DNA of 64,000 nucleotides, from contig CAMBFC010000005.1 in the NCBI GenBank assembly GCA_945865905.1, positions 44,485 through 108,484 of the forward strand. The letters run 5' to 3'. Origin of the DNA: Rickettsia typhi. Lineage in GTDB: Bacteria; Pseudomonadota; Alphaproteobacteria; Rickettsiales; UBA1997. This document shows, piece after piece, positions 29,034-39,695 of the stretch. The position numbers and the translations under genes are program-made. Numbering within the stretch: position 1 is the first letter of the stretch; each line of letters starts with the position of its first letter. The notes beneath the pieces are model-generated. The model saw nothing but the letters and a program-made list of their open reading frames with translations, was not told where the DNA came from and did not search any database.

Positions 29034-29825
29034 ATGAGCAATATTATTATACACCCAGAAGCAGATTTTATTAAAATGAGAGCCGCTGGAAGGCTGGCAG
29101 CAGAGGTTTTAGATTATATCACAGATTTCGTTAAAATTGGCGTCACCACAGATTTTTTAAACGATTTATGTCACAAAAAAACCATTGAAAGCGGTGGTGT
29201 TTCAGCGCCATTAAACTATCACGGTTATCCAAAATCTATTTGCACTTCAGTTAATCATGTGATTTGCCATGGCATTCCTAATGATAAAGAGTTAAAAGAC
29301 GGCGATATTTTAAACATTGATGTTACAGTAATTTTAGATGGTTGGCATGGTGATTCAAGTCGCATGTATTATCTTGGCACGCCATCAGTTAAAGCGAGAA
29401 GATTAACCGAAGTTACTTATGAATGCATGATGCGTGGAATTGAGCAAGTTAAACCGGGTGCGCATACTGGTGATATTGGGCATGCGATTCAATCTTACGC
29501 TGAAAAACAAGGATTTTCTGTGGTCCGCGATTATTGTGGGCATGGCATTGGCTTGATTTTTCACACTGAGCCAAGCATTACGCATTATGGCAATAAAGGC
29601 GCAGGAATTGTTTTAGAGGAAGGAATGTTTTTTACAATTGAGCCTATGATCAATGCTGGAGCCTGCGAAACCATACTTAGCAAACATGATGGTTGGACAG
29701 TAACAACGCGTGATAAATCTCTATCGGCGCAGTTTGAACATACAATTGGGGTTACTAAAGATGGTGCAGAGATTTTTACTAAATCTTCACAAGGACTTGA
29801 TTTTCCGCCTTATAATTATAAATAG
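29034..29825 (+). CDS. map: Type I methionine aminopeptidase
   Basis: Removes N-terminal Met. The metal ligands are all visible: LNIDVTVILDGWHGDSSR (two Asp), GHGIG (His), FTIEPMI (Glu) and AQFEHTIGV (last Glu). 263 residues match the family. It is divergent from rpoZ and ends 10 bp inside thiE, with which it converges. Confidence 0.96.
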   Translation: MSNIIIHPEADFIKMRAAGRLAAEVLDYITDFVKIGVTTDFLNDLCHKKTIESGGVSAPLNYHGYPKSICTSVNHVICHGIPNDKELKDGDILNIDVTVILDGWHGDSSRMYYLGTPSVKARRLTEVTYECMMRGIEQVKPGAHTGDIGHAIQSYAEKQGFSVVRDYCGHGIGLIFHTEPSITHYGNKGAGIVLEEGMFFTIEPMINAGACETILSKHDGWTVTTRDKSLSAQFEHTIGVTKDGAEIFTKSSQGLDFPPYNYK

Positions 29826-30430
29826 ATGCGTTTTGTATTTAAACTTTCTAGCGCAAAAGTAATTCCTTGTGGATGTTGCCATATAAAAGAAATAACCGCG
29901 ATAAAATCCGCTTTGAATAAAGTTTGATAATTTTTATCAGTGATTCCTCCAATAGCCACAATAGGCAAATCAAGTATTTCGGAAGCCCATTCAAGAATTT
30001 CTGTAGTTGGTTTTCCTTTAGAATTTTTAGTTTGGCTTTGAAAAAATGCTCCAAAAGAAATATAATCAGCGCCATGCTCTGCTGATTCAATAGCTAAATG
30101 ACGAGAATCGTAACAGCTTGTTCCAATAATAAAATTTTCTGGTGAGATTTTTTTTACTTCTGCAATATTGCCATCTTGATCACCAAGATGAACTCCGTCT
30201 GCGCCAACTTCTAGAGCAAGTTTGTAAGAATCGTTTAAAATAAATAATGATCCAAAATCTTTACAAATTTTTTTTAATTCACGAGAAATTTTTATAATCT
30301 CAGAATCTTCGTAACCCTTAAGGCGCAGCTGAAAAACTGGCACTAACCCAGTTTTTAGAGCTAACTGTAGAGATTTAGAAAAATCGGGCAAGTCTATTTT
30401 TGGAGGACTAATTAAATAAATTTTCGACAT
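29816..30430 (-). CDS. thiE: Thiamine-phosphate synthase
   Basis: Joins HMP-diphosphate and thiazole phosphate. TIM-barrel motifs: FQLRLKGYED, LFILNDSYKLALEVGADGVHLGDQD, IIGTSCYD, ADYISFGAFFQSQTK and VAIGGITDKN. 204 residues is normal. It follows ftsZ with no gap at all (30431/30430), so it is likely expressed with ftsZ. No TPP riboswitch and no other thi genes are in view, so it may serve salvage. Confidence 0.88.
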   Translation of the reverse strand: MSKIYLISPPKIDLPDFSKSLQLALKTGLVPVFQLRLKGYEDSEIIKISRELKKICKDFGSLFILNDSYKLALEVGADGVHLGDQDGNIAEVKKISPENFIIGTSCYDSRHLAIESAEHGADYISFGAFFQSQTKNSKGKPTTEILEWASEILDLPIVAIGGITDKNYQTLFKADFIAVISFIWQHPQGITFALESLNTKRIYL

Positions 30431-32140
30431 TTATAATCCTTTTTTTCTTCTAAAAAATGCAGGAACATTAATCACATCATCATCCATTTTATGATTTTCT
30501 TCTGATTCTTTTTTATCATCAAAAACAGTTCCACCAAAAAATTCTTGCTTTTTTTTCATCGCTTCTTGCGATTTTTCATTAGTGATTTTATGTTTTTGTT
30601 TAGTTTGTTCAGAAGACTCTAATTCAAATTCATCTTCCTCTATCTGAGCTCTTTGTCTAACATTATTTTCTGCTTTATTTTTTCCTGAATTCATGAATCC
30701 AAATAAATTAAATCCAGAATTTTGTTCTTTTTTTATAACAATAGGTTCTGATTTGACTTGTTTATGAGGCATTGATTTTGCTGGTTTTACGACGATTTCC
30801 TCCTCCTCTTCTTCTTCGTAATTTTGTGCTATAGATTTATGATTCATAGAAAGCTCTTCTTCAGATTCTTCATTGAAAAAACTAATTTGAGTAAAATCAG
30901 AATCCTCAGAATGTCTTTTTGCTGCCAAATGATCGGCCTTGCCATAATTAACATTTTCTTCTTTTGAGTAGCCTTTTTTTGCACCAAAATTTGATTCACT
31001 GATTTCTTCAAATTCTTCATTATCAGGCTCTACAGCAACTCCTGGATCAAAAAAAGTTTTACGCATTGTGTTCGCAATTGATGAATCTTTATGTGCGGGT
31101 TTTTTTTCTAGATTAACGCGAAATTTGCTTGGCTCGTCACGATCCATTGTTTTAAAGGAGTCTTGGCGATATTCATCTTCGTCGATTCCTGTAGCAACAA
31201 CTGAAATTCTGATTTTACCTTTCATATTTTCATTGAAAGCTGAACCAAAAATAATATTAGCATTTTGATCAACTTCGCGCTTGATTGTGTTAACTGCTAA
31301 ATCGGCTTCGAATAGCGTCATATCTGGTCCGCCAGTCATGTTAACTAACACGCCTTTTGCACCTTTAATCGAAATATCATCAAGTAATGGATTTGAAATT
31401 GCGGCCTCGCAGGCTTCAACAGCGCGGTTTGCACCTTCAGCTTCTCCAGTTCCCATCATCGCTTTACCCATTTTTGTCATGATGGTTCTGATATCTGCAA
31501 AATCAAGATTTACCAATCCGGGCATGGTGATAAGATCAGTGATACCGCGAACTCCGGCATGCAAAACATCATCAGCCATTTTAAAAGCAGATTCAAAAGT
31601 TGTGTGTTCGTTAGCAATGCGGAAAAGATTTTGATTTGGAATTACAATCAAAGTATCAACATGTTTTTTTAGATCTTCGATACCTTTTTCTGCTGCTTCC
31701 ATACGATATTTTCCTTCAAAATGGAATGGTTTTGTAACAACGCCAACGGTAAGAATTTCGCGATCTCTAGCAAGTTTTGCAATCACTGGAGCTGCCCCAG
31801 TTCCAGTTCCTCCTCCCATACCAGCAGCAATAAATACCATGTTATTGCCATCAAGAAGCGCTTCAATTTCTTCAATATTTTCTTCTGCAGCAACGCGTCC
31901 GCGATCAGGAAAAGAGCCGGCTCCTAGGCCTTTTGTGGTAGCGATCCCCAATTGGATTTTATTTGGCGCTAAAGAATTTGCTAAAGCTTGCGCATCAGTA
32001 TTTGCTGCAACAAACTCAACTCCCTCAAGATTAGAGCGAATCATATTGTTAATTGCATTGCCCCCAGCACCACCAACGCCAAAAATTGTAATGCGTGGTT
32101 TTTGCAATTCTGGTTGTGGAATATTTAAATTAAGAGCCAT
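30431..32140 (-). CDS. ftsZ: Cell division protein FtsZ
   Basis: The tubulin homologue that forms the division ring. GTP-binding motifs [13 protein letters not shown] and [17 protein letters not shown] are intact; the T7-loop region [11 protein letters not shown] is present. The globular core ends near residue 320 and is followed by an acidic, low-complexity linker of about 230 residues with EEEEEEIV runs, then the conserved C-terminal peptide [15 protein letters not shown] that binds FtsA/ZapA-type partners. 569 residues is typical of alphaproteobacteria with long linkers. ftsQ and ftsA are not adjacent here. Confidence 0.97.
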   Translation of the reverse strand: MALNLNIPQPELQKPRITIFGVGGAGGNAINNMIRSNLEGVEFVAANTDAQALANSLAPNKIQLGIATTKGLGAGSFPDRGRVAAEENIEEIEALLDGNNMVFIAAGMGGGTGTGAAPVIAKLARDREILTVGVVTKPFHFEGKYRMEAAEKGIEDLKKHVDTLIVIPNQNLFRIANEHTTFESAFKMADDVLHAGVRGITDLITMPGLVNLDFADIRTIMTKMGKAMMGTGEAEGANRAVEACEAAISNPLLDDISIKGAKGVLVNMTGGPDMTLFEADLAVNTIKREVDQNANIIFGSAFNENMKGKIRISVVATGIDEDEYRQDSFKTMDRDEPSKFRVNLEKKPAHKDSSIANTMRKTFFDPGVAVEPDNEEFEEISESNFGAKKGYSKEENVNYGKADHLAAKRHSEDSDFTQISFFNEESEEELSMNHKSIAQNYEEEEEEEIVVKPAKSMPHKQVKSEPIVIKKEQNSGFNLFGFMNSGKNKAENNVRQRAQIEEDEFELESSEQTKQKHKITNEKSQEAMKKKQEFFGGTVFDDKKESEENHKMDDDVINVPAFFRRKKGL

Positions 32141-32201
32141 GTTTTTAATTTTTTAGTTTAAGTTTTTTATACCAATATTAGTAAATATTTACTATTTTAA
32201 A

Positions 32202-33290
32202 TTATTTTACAACTAATGACGCTTTAACAATTTCATCTTCTAGATTAATCGCAATATTTTTCTTTTCTTTATCAGTTAACAACTCAATAAAGTTAAAAAT
32301 ATTTTTAGCATATAATTTGCTGGCATCAATAGATACAAGGCTTGGAAAGTTGTCGTGACCAATGATTGTAACTCCACCAACTTGTTTGATTTTGCCAATT
32401 TCTGTTAGCGCACAATTGCCGCCGTTAACCGCCGCTAAATCAACAATTATTGATCCAGATTTCATGCCGCGCACCATTTCTTCACTAATTAAAATTGGCG
32501 CTTTTTTACCAGGAATTAATGCAGTTGTGATCACGACATCTTGATTAATTATTGTATCAAAAATTAATTTTTCTTGTAATTTTTTATATTCTTCACTGAC
32601 TTCTTTAGCATAGCCGCCCTTGGTTTCAGCTGATTCATCAGATTTTACCTCTATGAATTTTGCGCCCAAGCTTTGCACTTGTTCTTTTGCGGCAGCTCTC
32701 ACATCAAAAGCACAAACAATGCCCCCAAGCCTTTTGGCTGTAGCAATTGCTTGCAGACCAGCAACGCCAGCACCAAGAATCATAAACTTTGCTGCAGAAA
32801 CAGTGCCTGCTGCAGTCATCATCATTGGCACACATTTTTGCATTTGTGAAACAGCATTAATCACCGCAACATAACCAGCTAAATTGCTTTGTGATGATAA
32901 AACATCCATGCTTTGAGCGCGTGTGATTCTAGGCACCAACTCAAGTGCAAAAGGCGAAACGCCAGCATCAATTAATTGTATAATTTTTTCTTTTTGAAAA
33001 TATGGATTCAGCATTCCAACAAAAACCGCACCTTTTTTTACCTTAGATAAATCAATCTCATTTCTTTGCACAGAAACAATAACATCGGCATCAGGCAATA
33101 TTTGCGCAACATCTTGTACAATCGTTACCCCAGCTTTGCTGTAAGCCTCATCACTAATAGCAGATTTTTCTCCCGCACCTTTTTCAACAAAAATTTCAAA
33201 GCCAATTTTTTGATATTTTGATACTAAATCAAGAGTAAGTGCAACACGATTTTCAGTAGGATTGTTTTCTTTTAAAACTAAAAATTTCAT
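32202..33290 (-). CDS. pntA: NAD(P) transhydrogenase alpha subunit, part 1 (PntAA)
   Basis: The soluble NAD(H)-binding domain of the proton-translocating transhydrogenase. 362 residues; N-terminal ENRVALT and EKGAGEKSAISDEAY, RITRAQSMDVLSSQSNLAGY, the NAD-binding FMILGAGVAGLQAIATAKRLG and VDLAAVNGGNCALTE. It ends where the split form ends, so membrane subunits PntAB and PntB should be separate genes; none lies within this window. Alanine dehydrogenase is related but lacks the RITRAQSMDVLSSQ segment. Confidence 0.9.
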   Translation of the reverse strand: MKFLVLKENNPTENRVALTLDLVSKYQKIGFEIFVEKGAGEKSAISDEAYSKAGVTIVQDVAQILPDADVIVSVQRNEIDLSKVKKGAVFVGMLNPYFQKEKIIQLIDAGVSPFALELVPRITRAQSMDVLSSQSNLAGYVAVINAVSQMQKCVPMMMTAAGTVSAAKFMILGAGVAGLQAIATAKRLGGIVCAFDVRAAAKEQVQSLGAKFIEVKSDESAETKGGYAKEVSEEYKKLQEKLIFDTIINQDVVITTALIPGKKAPILISEEMVRGMKSGSIIVDLAAVNGGNCALTEIGKIKQVGGVTIIGHDNFPSLVSIDASKLYAKNIFNFIELLTDKEKKNIAINLEDEIVKASLVVK

Positions 33291-33307
33291 AAGAATAAAA
33301 ATAAGTT

Positions 33308-33333
33308 AAAAAAATTTTGAGGCCACCCTCAAA
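33308..33333 (-). terminator. Rho-independent terminator of tRNA-Leu
   Basis: On the minus strand TTTGAGG, a 4-nt loop and CCTCAAA form a 7-bp stem that extends with A-T pairs, followed by a run of T. It lies just downstream of tRNA-Leu and before pntA. Confidence 0.7.
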
Positions 33334-33345
33334 TTTTTTTGTGTA

Positions 33346-33432
33346 TGGTGCGGTCGAGAAGATTTGAACTTCCACGGGTTTTACCCCACAACGACCTCAA
33401 CGTTGCGCGTATACCAATTCCGCCACGACCGC
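33346..33432 (-). tRNA. tRNA-Leu (anticodon GAG)
   Basis: A class II tRNA, 87 nt with encoded CCA. Acceptor GCGGTCG/CGACCGC with discriminator A; anticodon stem CAACG/CGTTG around TTGAGGT, giving GAG. The long variable arm (GTGGGGTAAAACCCGT) fits leucine. Confidence 0.96.
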
Positions 33433-33438
33433 ATATGT

Positions 33439-36400
33439 TTAATTAACCAAAGGCTTTATCCGATTTAAAGCCACAACAAACATAGACATGTCAGGGTTTG
33501 GATGCGATTTTAAATCTAAAATAAAATTATCATACCTTTCAACTAAAAGCTTAGATTTTTCAATCCAGATTTTCATTGCATCAGCTTCACTGAATGCATC
33601 TTTTTTGCAATTAGAATAAACAATTTCTTGTGATATTTTCATTTGAAAAAGATACAGATCTTCAATTATTGTTTTGCTAGAAAGCTTTTGCCAGTAGCCT
33701 TCTGAAGCTAAATCAGATAATTTTGAGCGCAACCATTTTAGTGAAAATCTAGTACCTACTGCAAAATAAATTTTTGCTATTATTTTGAGATCAATTTTTG
33801 AACCATTTGTAATGGCAGAATTTTTTTCTACCTTAGCTAATATTTCAGCAATATCAAAAGCTGAGGCAACTGGATCCATCGCCGCAATTTTGCGCGCTAA
33901 AAATGGTTCAACATTGTTTAAAACATAGCGCTCAACTTTTCTTTCATAAGAATCGCGTGAAGCTTCTGCTAAAACCTGAGTTAAAATTTTCGATAATTCA
34001 GAAGCAATTTTTTTGAATCTTGCAACAATGGTCGTTAAATCTCCCGATACTTGATTGTGAAGCAGCCATAGCATTGATCGCTCAAGTAATTTATTGGCAC
34101 TTAAAAACATTTGAGTTTGAATATGTGCCGCAACTGATTTATTAAGATTTTCAACATCTTCCCAAGCTTTTCTTAAGCCAAAAGAATCGCAGGTGATAAT
34201 AAAACTTTTTACTACCGCAACCACATCAAATCCGCTTTCTTGCGCAATCTGATTAATGAAACTGATGCCAACACGATTAATTACAAAATTAGTAATTTGT
34301 GTAGCGATGATTTCGCGACGAAGCTGATGAGATTGAATTTCTTCAGCAAATTTTTTCTGCATCAATTTTGGAAAATATGATGAGAGTTCTTCTGAAAAAT
34401 ATTCATCATCAATTAATTTTGATGCTAAAATTTTGTTATAAATATCCATTTTTGAATAAGCCAACATCACGCAAAGCTCTGGGCGAGTAAAGCCAATCCT
34501 ATCCACTTGTCTTTTGGCAATTTCTTTTGATGAAGGTAAAAATTCTATTTTACGATTAAGTAATCCTGATTTTTCTAATGTATCTAAAAATTGTGATTGC
34601 CCTCCCAAAGCGCTAACACCTTGGCTTTGCACGATTGTAATAACTTGAGTTTGCAAACGATTATCACTCAGCACAAGTTCAGAAACCTCGTCAGTCATGC
34701 TTTCAAGAATTTTGTTTCTTTCGGCAAGAGTTATTTTTTTGGCACGCAAAGCTTGAGTAAGTGCAATTTTAATATTAACTTCGTGATCAGAGCAATCAAC
34801 GCCTGCGGAGTTATCCATAGCATCAGTATTGATGCGCCCGCCATTTAAAGCATATTCAACACGACCTTTTTGTGTAAAGCCAAGATTTCCGCCCTCACCT
34901 ACAACTTTTGCGCGCAAATCAACGCCGTTAATTCTGATTGCATCATTAGCGCGATCGCCCACATCTTGATGAGATTCATCGCTAGCTTTAACATAAGTTC
35001 CAATTCCGCCGTTCCATAATAAATCTATCGGAGCCTTTAAAATAGCGCTTAGAAGTTCATTTGGAGTAAGTTCATCTTGCTCAATTGATAAAATTTGTTT
35101 TGTTTCAGGAGATATTTTTATTGATTTTGCAGTTCTTTCAAAAACGCCGCCGCCCTTAGAAATTAAAGACTTGCTATAATCCATCCAAGTTGAACGCGGC
35201 AAATTAAACATGCGCTGTCTTTCTTTGAAAGATTTTGCCGCATCGGGATTGGGATCGAAGAAAATATGCAAGTGATTAAAAGCCGCAACCATCTTGATAT
35301 GAGGCGATAGCAACATTCCATTACCAAAAACATCGCCGGATAAATCGCCGATTCCAACGCAGGTAAAATCTTGCGTTTGCGTATCGATACCCATTTCACG
35401 AAAGTGTCTTGCAACCGAGATCCACGCGCCTTTAGCGGTGATGCCCATTTTTTTGTGATCATAACCAACCGAGCCACCAGAAGCGAAAGCATCACCCAAC
35501 CAAAAATTATATTCTGCCGAAACTGAATTGGCAATATCGGAGAAAGTTGCAGTGCCTTTATCTGCAGCCACTACTAAATAAGGATCAATGCCATCATGCA
35601 TCACAACATTTTGTGGATGAACAATTTTACCATTAATTACATTATCAGTTATATCAAGAATGCCGCGCAAGAATGTTTTGTAGCATTCAATTCCTTCTTG
35701 CAAAAATTCTTCGCGAGTCATTTTGCTAACATCTTTTTTAACAACAAATCCACCCTTAGAGCCAACAGGAACAATAACCGCATTTTTAGTCATCTGCGCT
35801 TTCATCAAACCAAGAACTTCTGTTCTAAAATCTTCATGACGATCAGACCAGCGAAGCCCACCGCGAGCTACTCTTCCACCTCTTAAATGAACACCCTCAA
35901 CTTGATTTGAATAAACAAAAATTTCGGCATGAGGCAAAGGCAAAGGCAAATCAGGAACTTTTTTGCAATCAAATTTGAAAGACATGTAGCCTTTAAAATG
36001 ACCATCTTGCTTGCTTTGATAATAGTTTGTGCGCAAAGTTGCATTGATCAAACCAAAGAATTTTTGAATAGCTAAATCATGCGAAGCATCGGTAACTTTA
36101 TTGAGAGCAGATTTAATTTTATCAACAACTTGCGTGATTTTTTTATTACGCTCTTCTGTTTTAATTTTTAATTCTGGATCAAATTTTGCTGCAAATAATT
36201 CAACCAATAATCTGGTGATATCACTGTGTTTAACAAGGATATTTGCTACATATTCTTGATCGTGACGAAACCCTGCTTGATAAACATATTTTGCGTAAGA
36301 GCGTAACAAATAAACTTCTTTCCAATTTAATGAAGCCGAAACTAAAAGACGGTTTAAAGATCCTGCGCTCAATATATCAAGCCATATTAGAGAAATTGCT

Positions 36401-38220
36401 TCTTCAAAATTTTTCTTGAGTTCTTCGCTAAATTGATGGCCAGATTTGCTTAAATTTAAACTAAAATAATGAATCCAAACTTTATTATCTGCGTTAATAT
36501 CAACAACATAAGTATGTTCATGAATAACGCTAAAACCAAAGCTTTCAAGGATTGGCATCACATCAGAAAGAATTAATTCGCGCTGCGGAGAATAAATTTT
36601 TAACTCAGTAACATCTTTTTCAGTTGTCGAACTATTATATAAGTTAAATAGAATTGAATTTTTTTCTAAACAGTCTTCAATGCACAAAATATCTATTGCC
36701 GCTCGTCTTGCATCAAAACGATTTGCGTAGCTTACAGAAAAAGAGTTTTTATATTTTGCAAAAATTATATTTGCTTTTTCGGCGCCAAATTTTGCAAGAA
36801 CCTCATCTTTTAAACTGTCGGACCATAATTTTGTCATTTCAGCAATATCACTTTCAATCCTTGATTCATCTGGATTTGCAACGCTTTCAGTGCGAATAAT
36901 CAAGTGAAGTCTGGTTAAATTTGATTCAGTTATTTGTACAAAAACATCAACAACATCGCCCTTATAAGAATTGGATAAATAATTGCATATTTTGGTACGA
37001 AGCTCGGTTGTGCTGCGCTCACGCGGAACAAAAACTAAACAACTAACAAAGCGATTATATTTATCTTTGCGTGCAAAAAAGCGCACTTGATTGCGGCCAC
37101 AAATTGCAACGATTCCAGTAGAAATTCGCAGAAGATCTTGTTCGTTAATTTGAAATAATTCATCGCGCGGATAGGTTTCAATTATCGAAACTAAATCCTT
37201 ATAATTATGACTTCCTTTAACAAATTCAGAAGCCTCAATAACTTTAGCAATTTTGCCATTAATTAAAGGAATTTGTGATGGGCTTTGACTATAAGCCGAA
37301 GAGGTAAAAAGACCAATAATACGATATTCTCCGATAACCTCGCCAGTGGAAGAAAATTTTTGCACACGGATTCTTTCAGCATTGGCGTTGCGATGTATTT
37401 GCGATTTATAACGCGATTTTACAATTTCAACAATATAGGGATTTTTTACTACTTCTGCAATTTCTTGCACTGAAGAATTTGCAACATTTGGCCGAAATTC
37501 ATCATATTGGGCACGAAACACGCCAAGCGCCGAAGAATCAACCGGCTTTAATTTATTATTAACAAAATCAAATTCTTTAAAACCCAATAGAATAAAACTT
37601 CCATCAGCAATCCAAGAAATAAAGTTTTTGATCTCAGCAATTTCTGTCGCTGATTTTTTCTTAGTTATAATCTTATTTTGTAGCGCCTTAACACCAACAA
37701 CCATCTGTTTCCAATCCTCAACGACAATTTTGATTGTTTCAAGAAGTTTGCTAATTGCATCTTTTAAAGCATCGGCATTTTGATCATCAATTTTTGAAAT
37801 ATGAAACTGAATTAATGATTCTGATTTAGAATTTTTATTTGCAGAAATAGATTGCAAAGCCCCTGATTTATTGCGAGTTACATCATAAATTGGATGAATA
37901 ATATTTTTTACTTCAATGCCAAATTTATCAATTTGCGCCGCAATTGAATCAACCAAAAATGGCATGTCATCATTGAGAATTTCAAGAATGCTGTAATTAT
38001 TTTTTGTAGAATTAGTAAAGCGAATTTTGAATTGCCCAGCCTTTTTATTTTGAAAAAATTCAAAGCTAGGAAGTGCGTTTTCGTAGAGCTCTGCGATTTT
38101 ATATTGAGCAAAATCACGCTCTTGATTTTGTAAATAAAAAATTTCAATGAAGTCTAAAAAATCTTTCGATTGTTTTTTAGAAACTACAAAATCAACAACT
38201 TGCTTGATTAATTTTTGCAT
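33439..38220 (-). CDS. gdhB: NAD-specific glutamate dehydrogenase, large bacterial type
   Basis: Oxidative deamination of glutamate to 2-oxoglutarate. 1593 residues, normal for this 180-kDa family. The catalytic core around residues 790-1000 has GGRVARGGLRWSDRHEDFRT, the substrate Lys in VIVPVGSKGGFVVKK, and DGIDPYLVVAADKGTATFSD; GVGIGDLSGDVFGNG follows, then DNSAGVDCSDHEVN. A long N-terminal regulatory part precedes it. Follows infC by 12 bp. It suggests glutamate is used as carbon and energy, as in Rickettsiales and Caulobacter. Confidence 0.96.
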   Translation of the reverse strand: MQKLIKQVVDFVVSKKQSKDFLDFIEIFYLQNQERDFAQYKIAELYENALPSFEFFQNKKAGQFKIRFTNSTKNNYSILEILNDDMPFLVDSIAAQIDKFGIEVKNIIHPIYDVTRNKSGALQSISANKNSKSESLIQFHISKIDDQNADALKDAISKLLETIKIVVEDWKQMVVGVKALQNKIITKKKSATEIAEIKNFISWIADGSFILLGFKEFDFVNNKLKPVDSSALGVFRAQYDEFRPNVANSSVQEIAEVVKNPYIVEIVKSRYKSQIHRNANAERIRVQKFSSTGEVIGEYRIIGLFTSSAYSQSPSQIPLINGKIAKVIEASEFVKGSHNYKDLVSIIETYPRDELFQINEQDLLRISTGIVAICGRNQVRFFARKDKYNRFVSCLVFVPRERSTTELRTKICNYLSNSYKGDVVDVFVQITESNLTRLHLIIRTESVANPDESRIESDIAEMTKLWSDSLKDEVLAKFGAEKANIIFAKYKNSFSVSYANRFDARRAAIDILCIEDCLEKNSILFNLYNSSTTEKDVTELKIYSPQRELILSDVMPILESFGFSVIHEHTYVVDINADNKVWIHYFSLNLSKSGHQFSEELKKNFEEAISLIWLDILSAGSLNRLLVSASLNWKEVYLLRSYAKYVYQAGFRHDQEYVANILVKHSDITRLLVELFAAKFDPELKIKTEERNKKITQVVDKIKSALNKVTDASHDLAIQKFFGLINATLRTNYYQSKQDGHFKGYMSFKFDCKKVPDLPLPLPHAEIFVYSNQVEGVHLRGGRVARGGLRWSDRHEDFRTEVLGLMKAQMTKNAVIVPVGSKGGFVVKKDVSKMTREEFLQEGIECYKTFLRGILDITDNVINGKIVHPQNVVMHDGIDPYLVVAADKGTATFSDIANSVSAEYNFWLGDAFASGGSVGYDHKKMGITAKGAWISVARHFREMGIDTQTQDFTCVGIGDLSGDVFGNGMLLSPHIKMVAAFNHLHIFFDPNPDAAKSFKERQRMFNLPRSTWMDYSKSLISKGGGVFERTAKSIKISPETKQILSIEQDELTPNELLSAILKAPIDLLWNGGIGTYVKASDESHQDVGDRANDAIRINGVDLRAKVVGEGGNLGFTQKGRVEYALNGGRINTDAMDNSAGVDCSDHEVNIKIALTQALRAKKITLAERNKILESMTDEVSELVLSDNRLQTQVITIVQSQGVSALGGQSQFLDTLEKSGLLNRKIEFLPSSKEIAKRQVDRIGFTRPELCVMLAYSKMDIYNKILASKLIDDEYFSEELSSYFPKLMQKKFAEEIQSHQLRREIIATQITNFVINRVGISFINQIAQESGFDVVAVVKSFIITCDSFGLRKAWEDVENLNKSVAAHIQTQMFLSANKLLERSMLWLLHNQVSGDLTTIVARFKKIASELSKILTQVLAEASRDSYERKVERYVLNNVEPFLARKIAAMDPVASAFDIAEILAKVEKNSAITNGSKIDLKIIAKIYFAVGTRFSLKWLRSKLSDLASEGYWQKLSSKTIIEDLYLFQMKISQEIVYSNCKKDAFSEADAMKIWIEKSKLLVERYDNFILDLKSHPNPDMSMFVVALNRIKPLVN

Positions 38221-38232
38221 TTTTTTTATCCA

Positions 38233-38805
38233 TTATTTTTTAACAAGAATCGCGATCATTTGATTTCCTTCTAATCTAGGATTAGATTCTGGCTTGGCAA
38301 AGGCTTCGGTTTGCAACAAAACATCTTTCATCATAGTTTTTGCCAAATCAAGATGGGTAATCTCACGACCTTTCATTCTAACTGATACTTTAACTTTATC
38401 GCCTTGTTCAACAAATTTGGCGACATGTTTCATTTTTACATCAAAATCATTTTTGCCAATATTGATGGACATCTTGATTTCTTTGGTTTCAACGACCTTT
38501 TGTTTTTTGCGCGCATCAGCTGCTTTTTTTTGCAACTCATAGCGCATTTTTCCAAAATTGGTGATTTTGCAAACTGGTGGCTCGGCGTTTGGCGAGAGTT
38601 CAACTAGATCAAGGCCAGCATCTTGTGCCCTTTTAATGCCTTCTTCAAGAGATAATATTCCCAACATATCAGAGTTGTGATCTATTACTCGAACCTGCGC
38701 AGACCTGATCTGCTCATTGATGCGATATGACTTGCCGGCGATTTGCTCGGATTTTTGCCCACCGCTTCTTGATTGACTTGAACCGCTATTTTGTTGTAGT
38801 TGCAC
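38233..38805 (-). CDS. infC: Translation initiation factor IF-3
   Basis: Binds the 30S subunit and checks the initiator tRNA. RINEQIRSAQVRVID begins the N domain; the linker and C domain contain EIKMSINIGKNDFDVKMKH and VKVSVRMKGREITH. 190 residues include about 27 extra, Ser/Gln-rich residues before the core. The frame starts with GTG 38805 and has no Shine-Dalgarno; infC often uses a rare start codon for autoregulation, so the true start may be later. The usual rpmI and rplT neighbours are absent; NAD-GDH follows. Confidence 0.94.
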   Translation of the reverse strand: MQLQQNSGSSQSRSGGQKSEQIAGKSYRINEQIRSAQVRVIDHNSDMLGILSLEEGIKRAQDAGLDLVELSPNAEPPVCKITNFGKMRYELQKKAADARKKQKVVETKEIKMSINIGKNDFDVKMKHVAKFVEQGDKVKVSVRMKGREITHLDLAKTMMKDVLLQTEAFAKPESNPRLEGNQMIAILVKK

Positions 38806-38861
38806 GAATTTATTTGAATTGTTACTAAAGTTGTAAAATGGTGTTACAAAAAGATTAGCGC

Positions 38862-39695
38862 TTATTTTTGAAGCTGCAACGCTAATTGATAAACTTCTTT
38901 TTTATGCAAACCATGAATTTGCGATAAATGCTCCGAAATCTCTTTAATACTTAGTCCATTGCCAGCAGCTTTTCTGATCTCTTGCTTTAACTCTTCTTCG
39001 GTTAAAGATTTTGCGCCGCGACTAGCTTTTTCTAGGATAATCACAAACTCGCCGCGCAGTTTTTCAGAGTTTTGTTTGAAAAAATCAATTACTTTTATTA
39101 ATTCATTATTAATGATTTCTTCGTGAATTTTAGTAAGCTCGCGCGCCACTGCTATTCTGCGATTGCCGAAGATTTTATGAAGATCTTCTAACATTTCTAC
39201 AGCTCTTAAAGCTGACTCAAAAAATACCAAAGTATAATTTTTTGGCAATTCTTTTAGGACATTTTGGCGCTGAATTTGTGGGCTTGGCAAAAATCCTATA
39301 AATAGAAAGTTATCGCAGGCAATGCCACTAGCTGAAAGTGCCGTTGTAACTGAAGAAGCGCCCGGAAGCGGGGTAATTTTAATGTTATGTTCGCGCAAAA
39401 AACAAATTAGCTTATGCCCCGGATCAGATATTAACGGGGTTCCTGCATCGCTAACTAGGGCAATATTTGAGCCACTCATCAACATATGCAAAATTTTCTT
39501 GCGCGTCATTTCATCTGAGTTATCATTATAGACTAATAGCTTTTTATTTTTGATCTCATATTTTTCTAGAAGACGCGCAGTGATTCTGGTATCTTCACAA
39601 ATTATGGCATCGCTTAGCTTTAGAGCCTCTAAGGCGCGTAATGTAATATCTTGCAAATTTCCAATTGGAGTTGCGACAACATAAAATTCAGACAT
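38862..39695 (-). CDS. rsmI: 16S rRNA (cytidine-1402-2'-O)-methyltransferase RsmI
   Basis: Methylates C1402 of 16S rRNA. The core starts with EFYVVATPIGNLQDITLRALE and contains AIICEDTRIT, LVSDAGTPLISDPGHKL and ALSASGIACDNFLFIGFLP, all family signatures. I chose ATG 39695 (277 residues); an alternative in-frame start at 39788 adds 31 residues unlike the family and lies within lppC. Its start codon overlaps that of the divergent lppC by 2 bp, so its promoter must lie within lppC; a perfect TATAAT sits at 39717-39712. Confidence 0.94.
   Translation of the reverse strand: MSEFYVVATPIGNLQDITLRALEALKLSDAIICEDTRITARLLEKYEIKNKKLLVYNDNSDEMTRKKILHMLMSGSNIALVSDAGTPLISDPGHKLICFLREHNIKITPLPGASSVTTALSASGIACDNFLFIGFLPSPQIQRQNVLKELPKNYTLVFFESALRAVEMLEDLHKIFGNRRIAVARELTKIHEEIINNELIKVIDFFKQNSEKLRGEFVIILEKASRGAKSLTEEELKQEIRKAAGNGLSIKEISEHLSQIHGLHKKEVYQLALQLQK
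39658..39687 (+). promoter_or_regulatory. Candidate promoter of lppC lying inside rsmI
   Basis: TAAAAT at 39682-39687 stands exactly 6 nt before the lppC ATG at 39694, so transcription would begin at or next to the A of the start codon; a weak -35 (TTTCCA) lies 18 bp upstream. There is no Shine-Dalgarno, which fits a leaderless message. Confidence 0.35.

Noticed and set aside
34597..34848. Plus-strand frames opposite NAD-GDH
   Set aside because: Antisense shadows; the minus-strand 1593-residue frame matches its family end to end.
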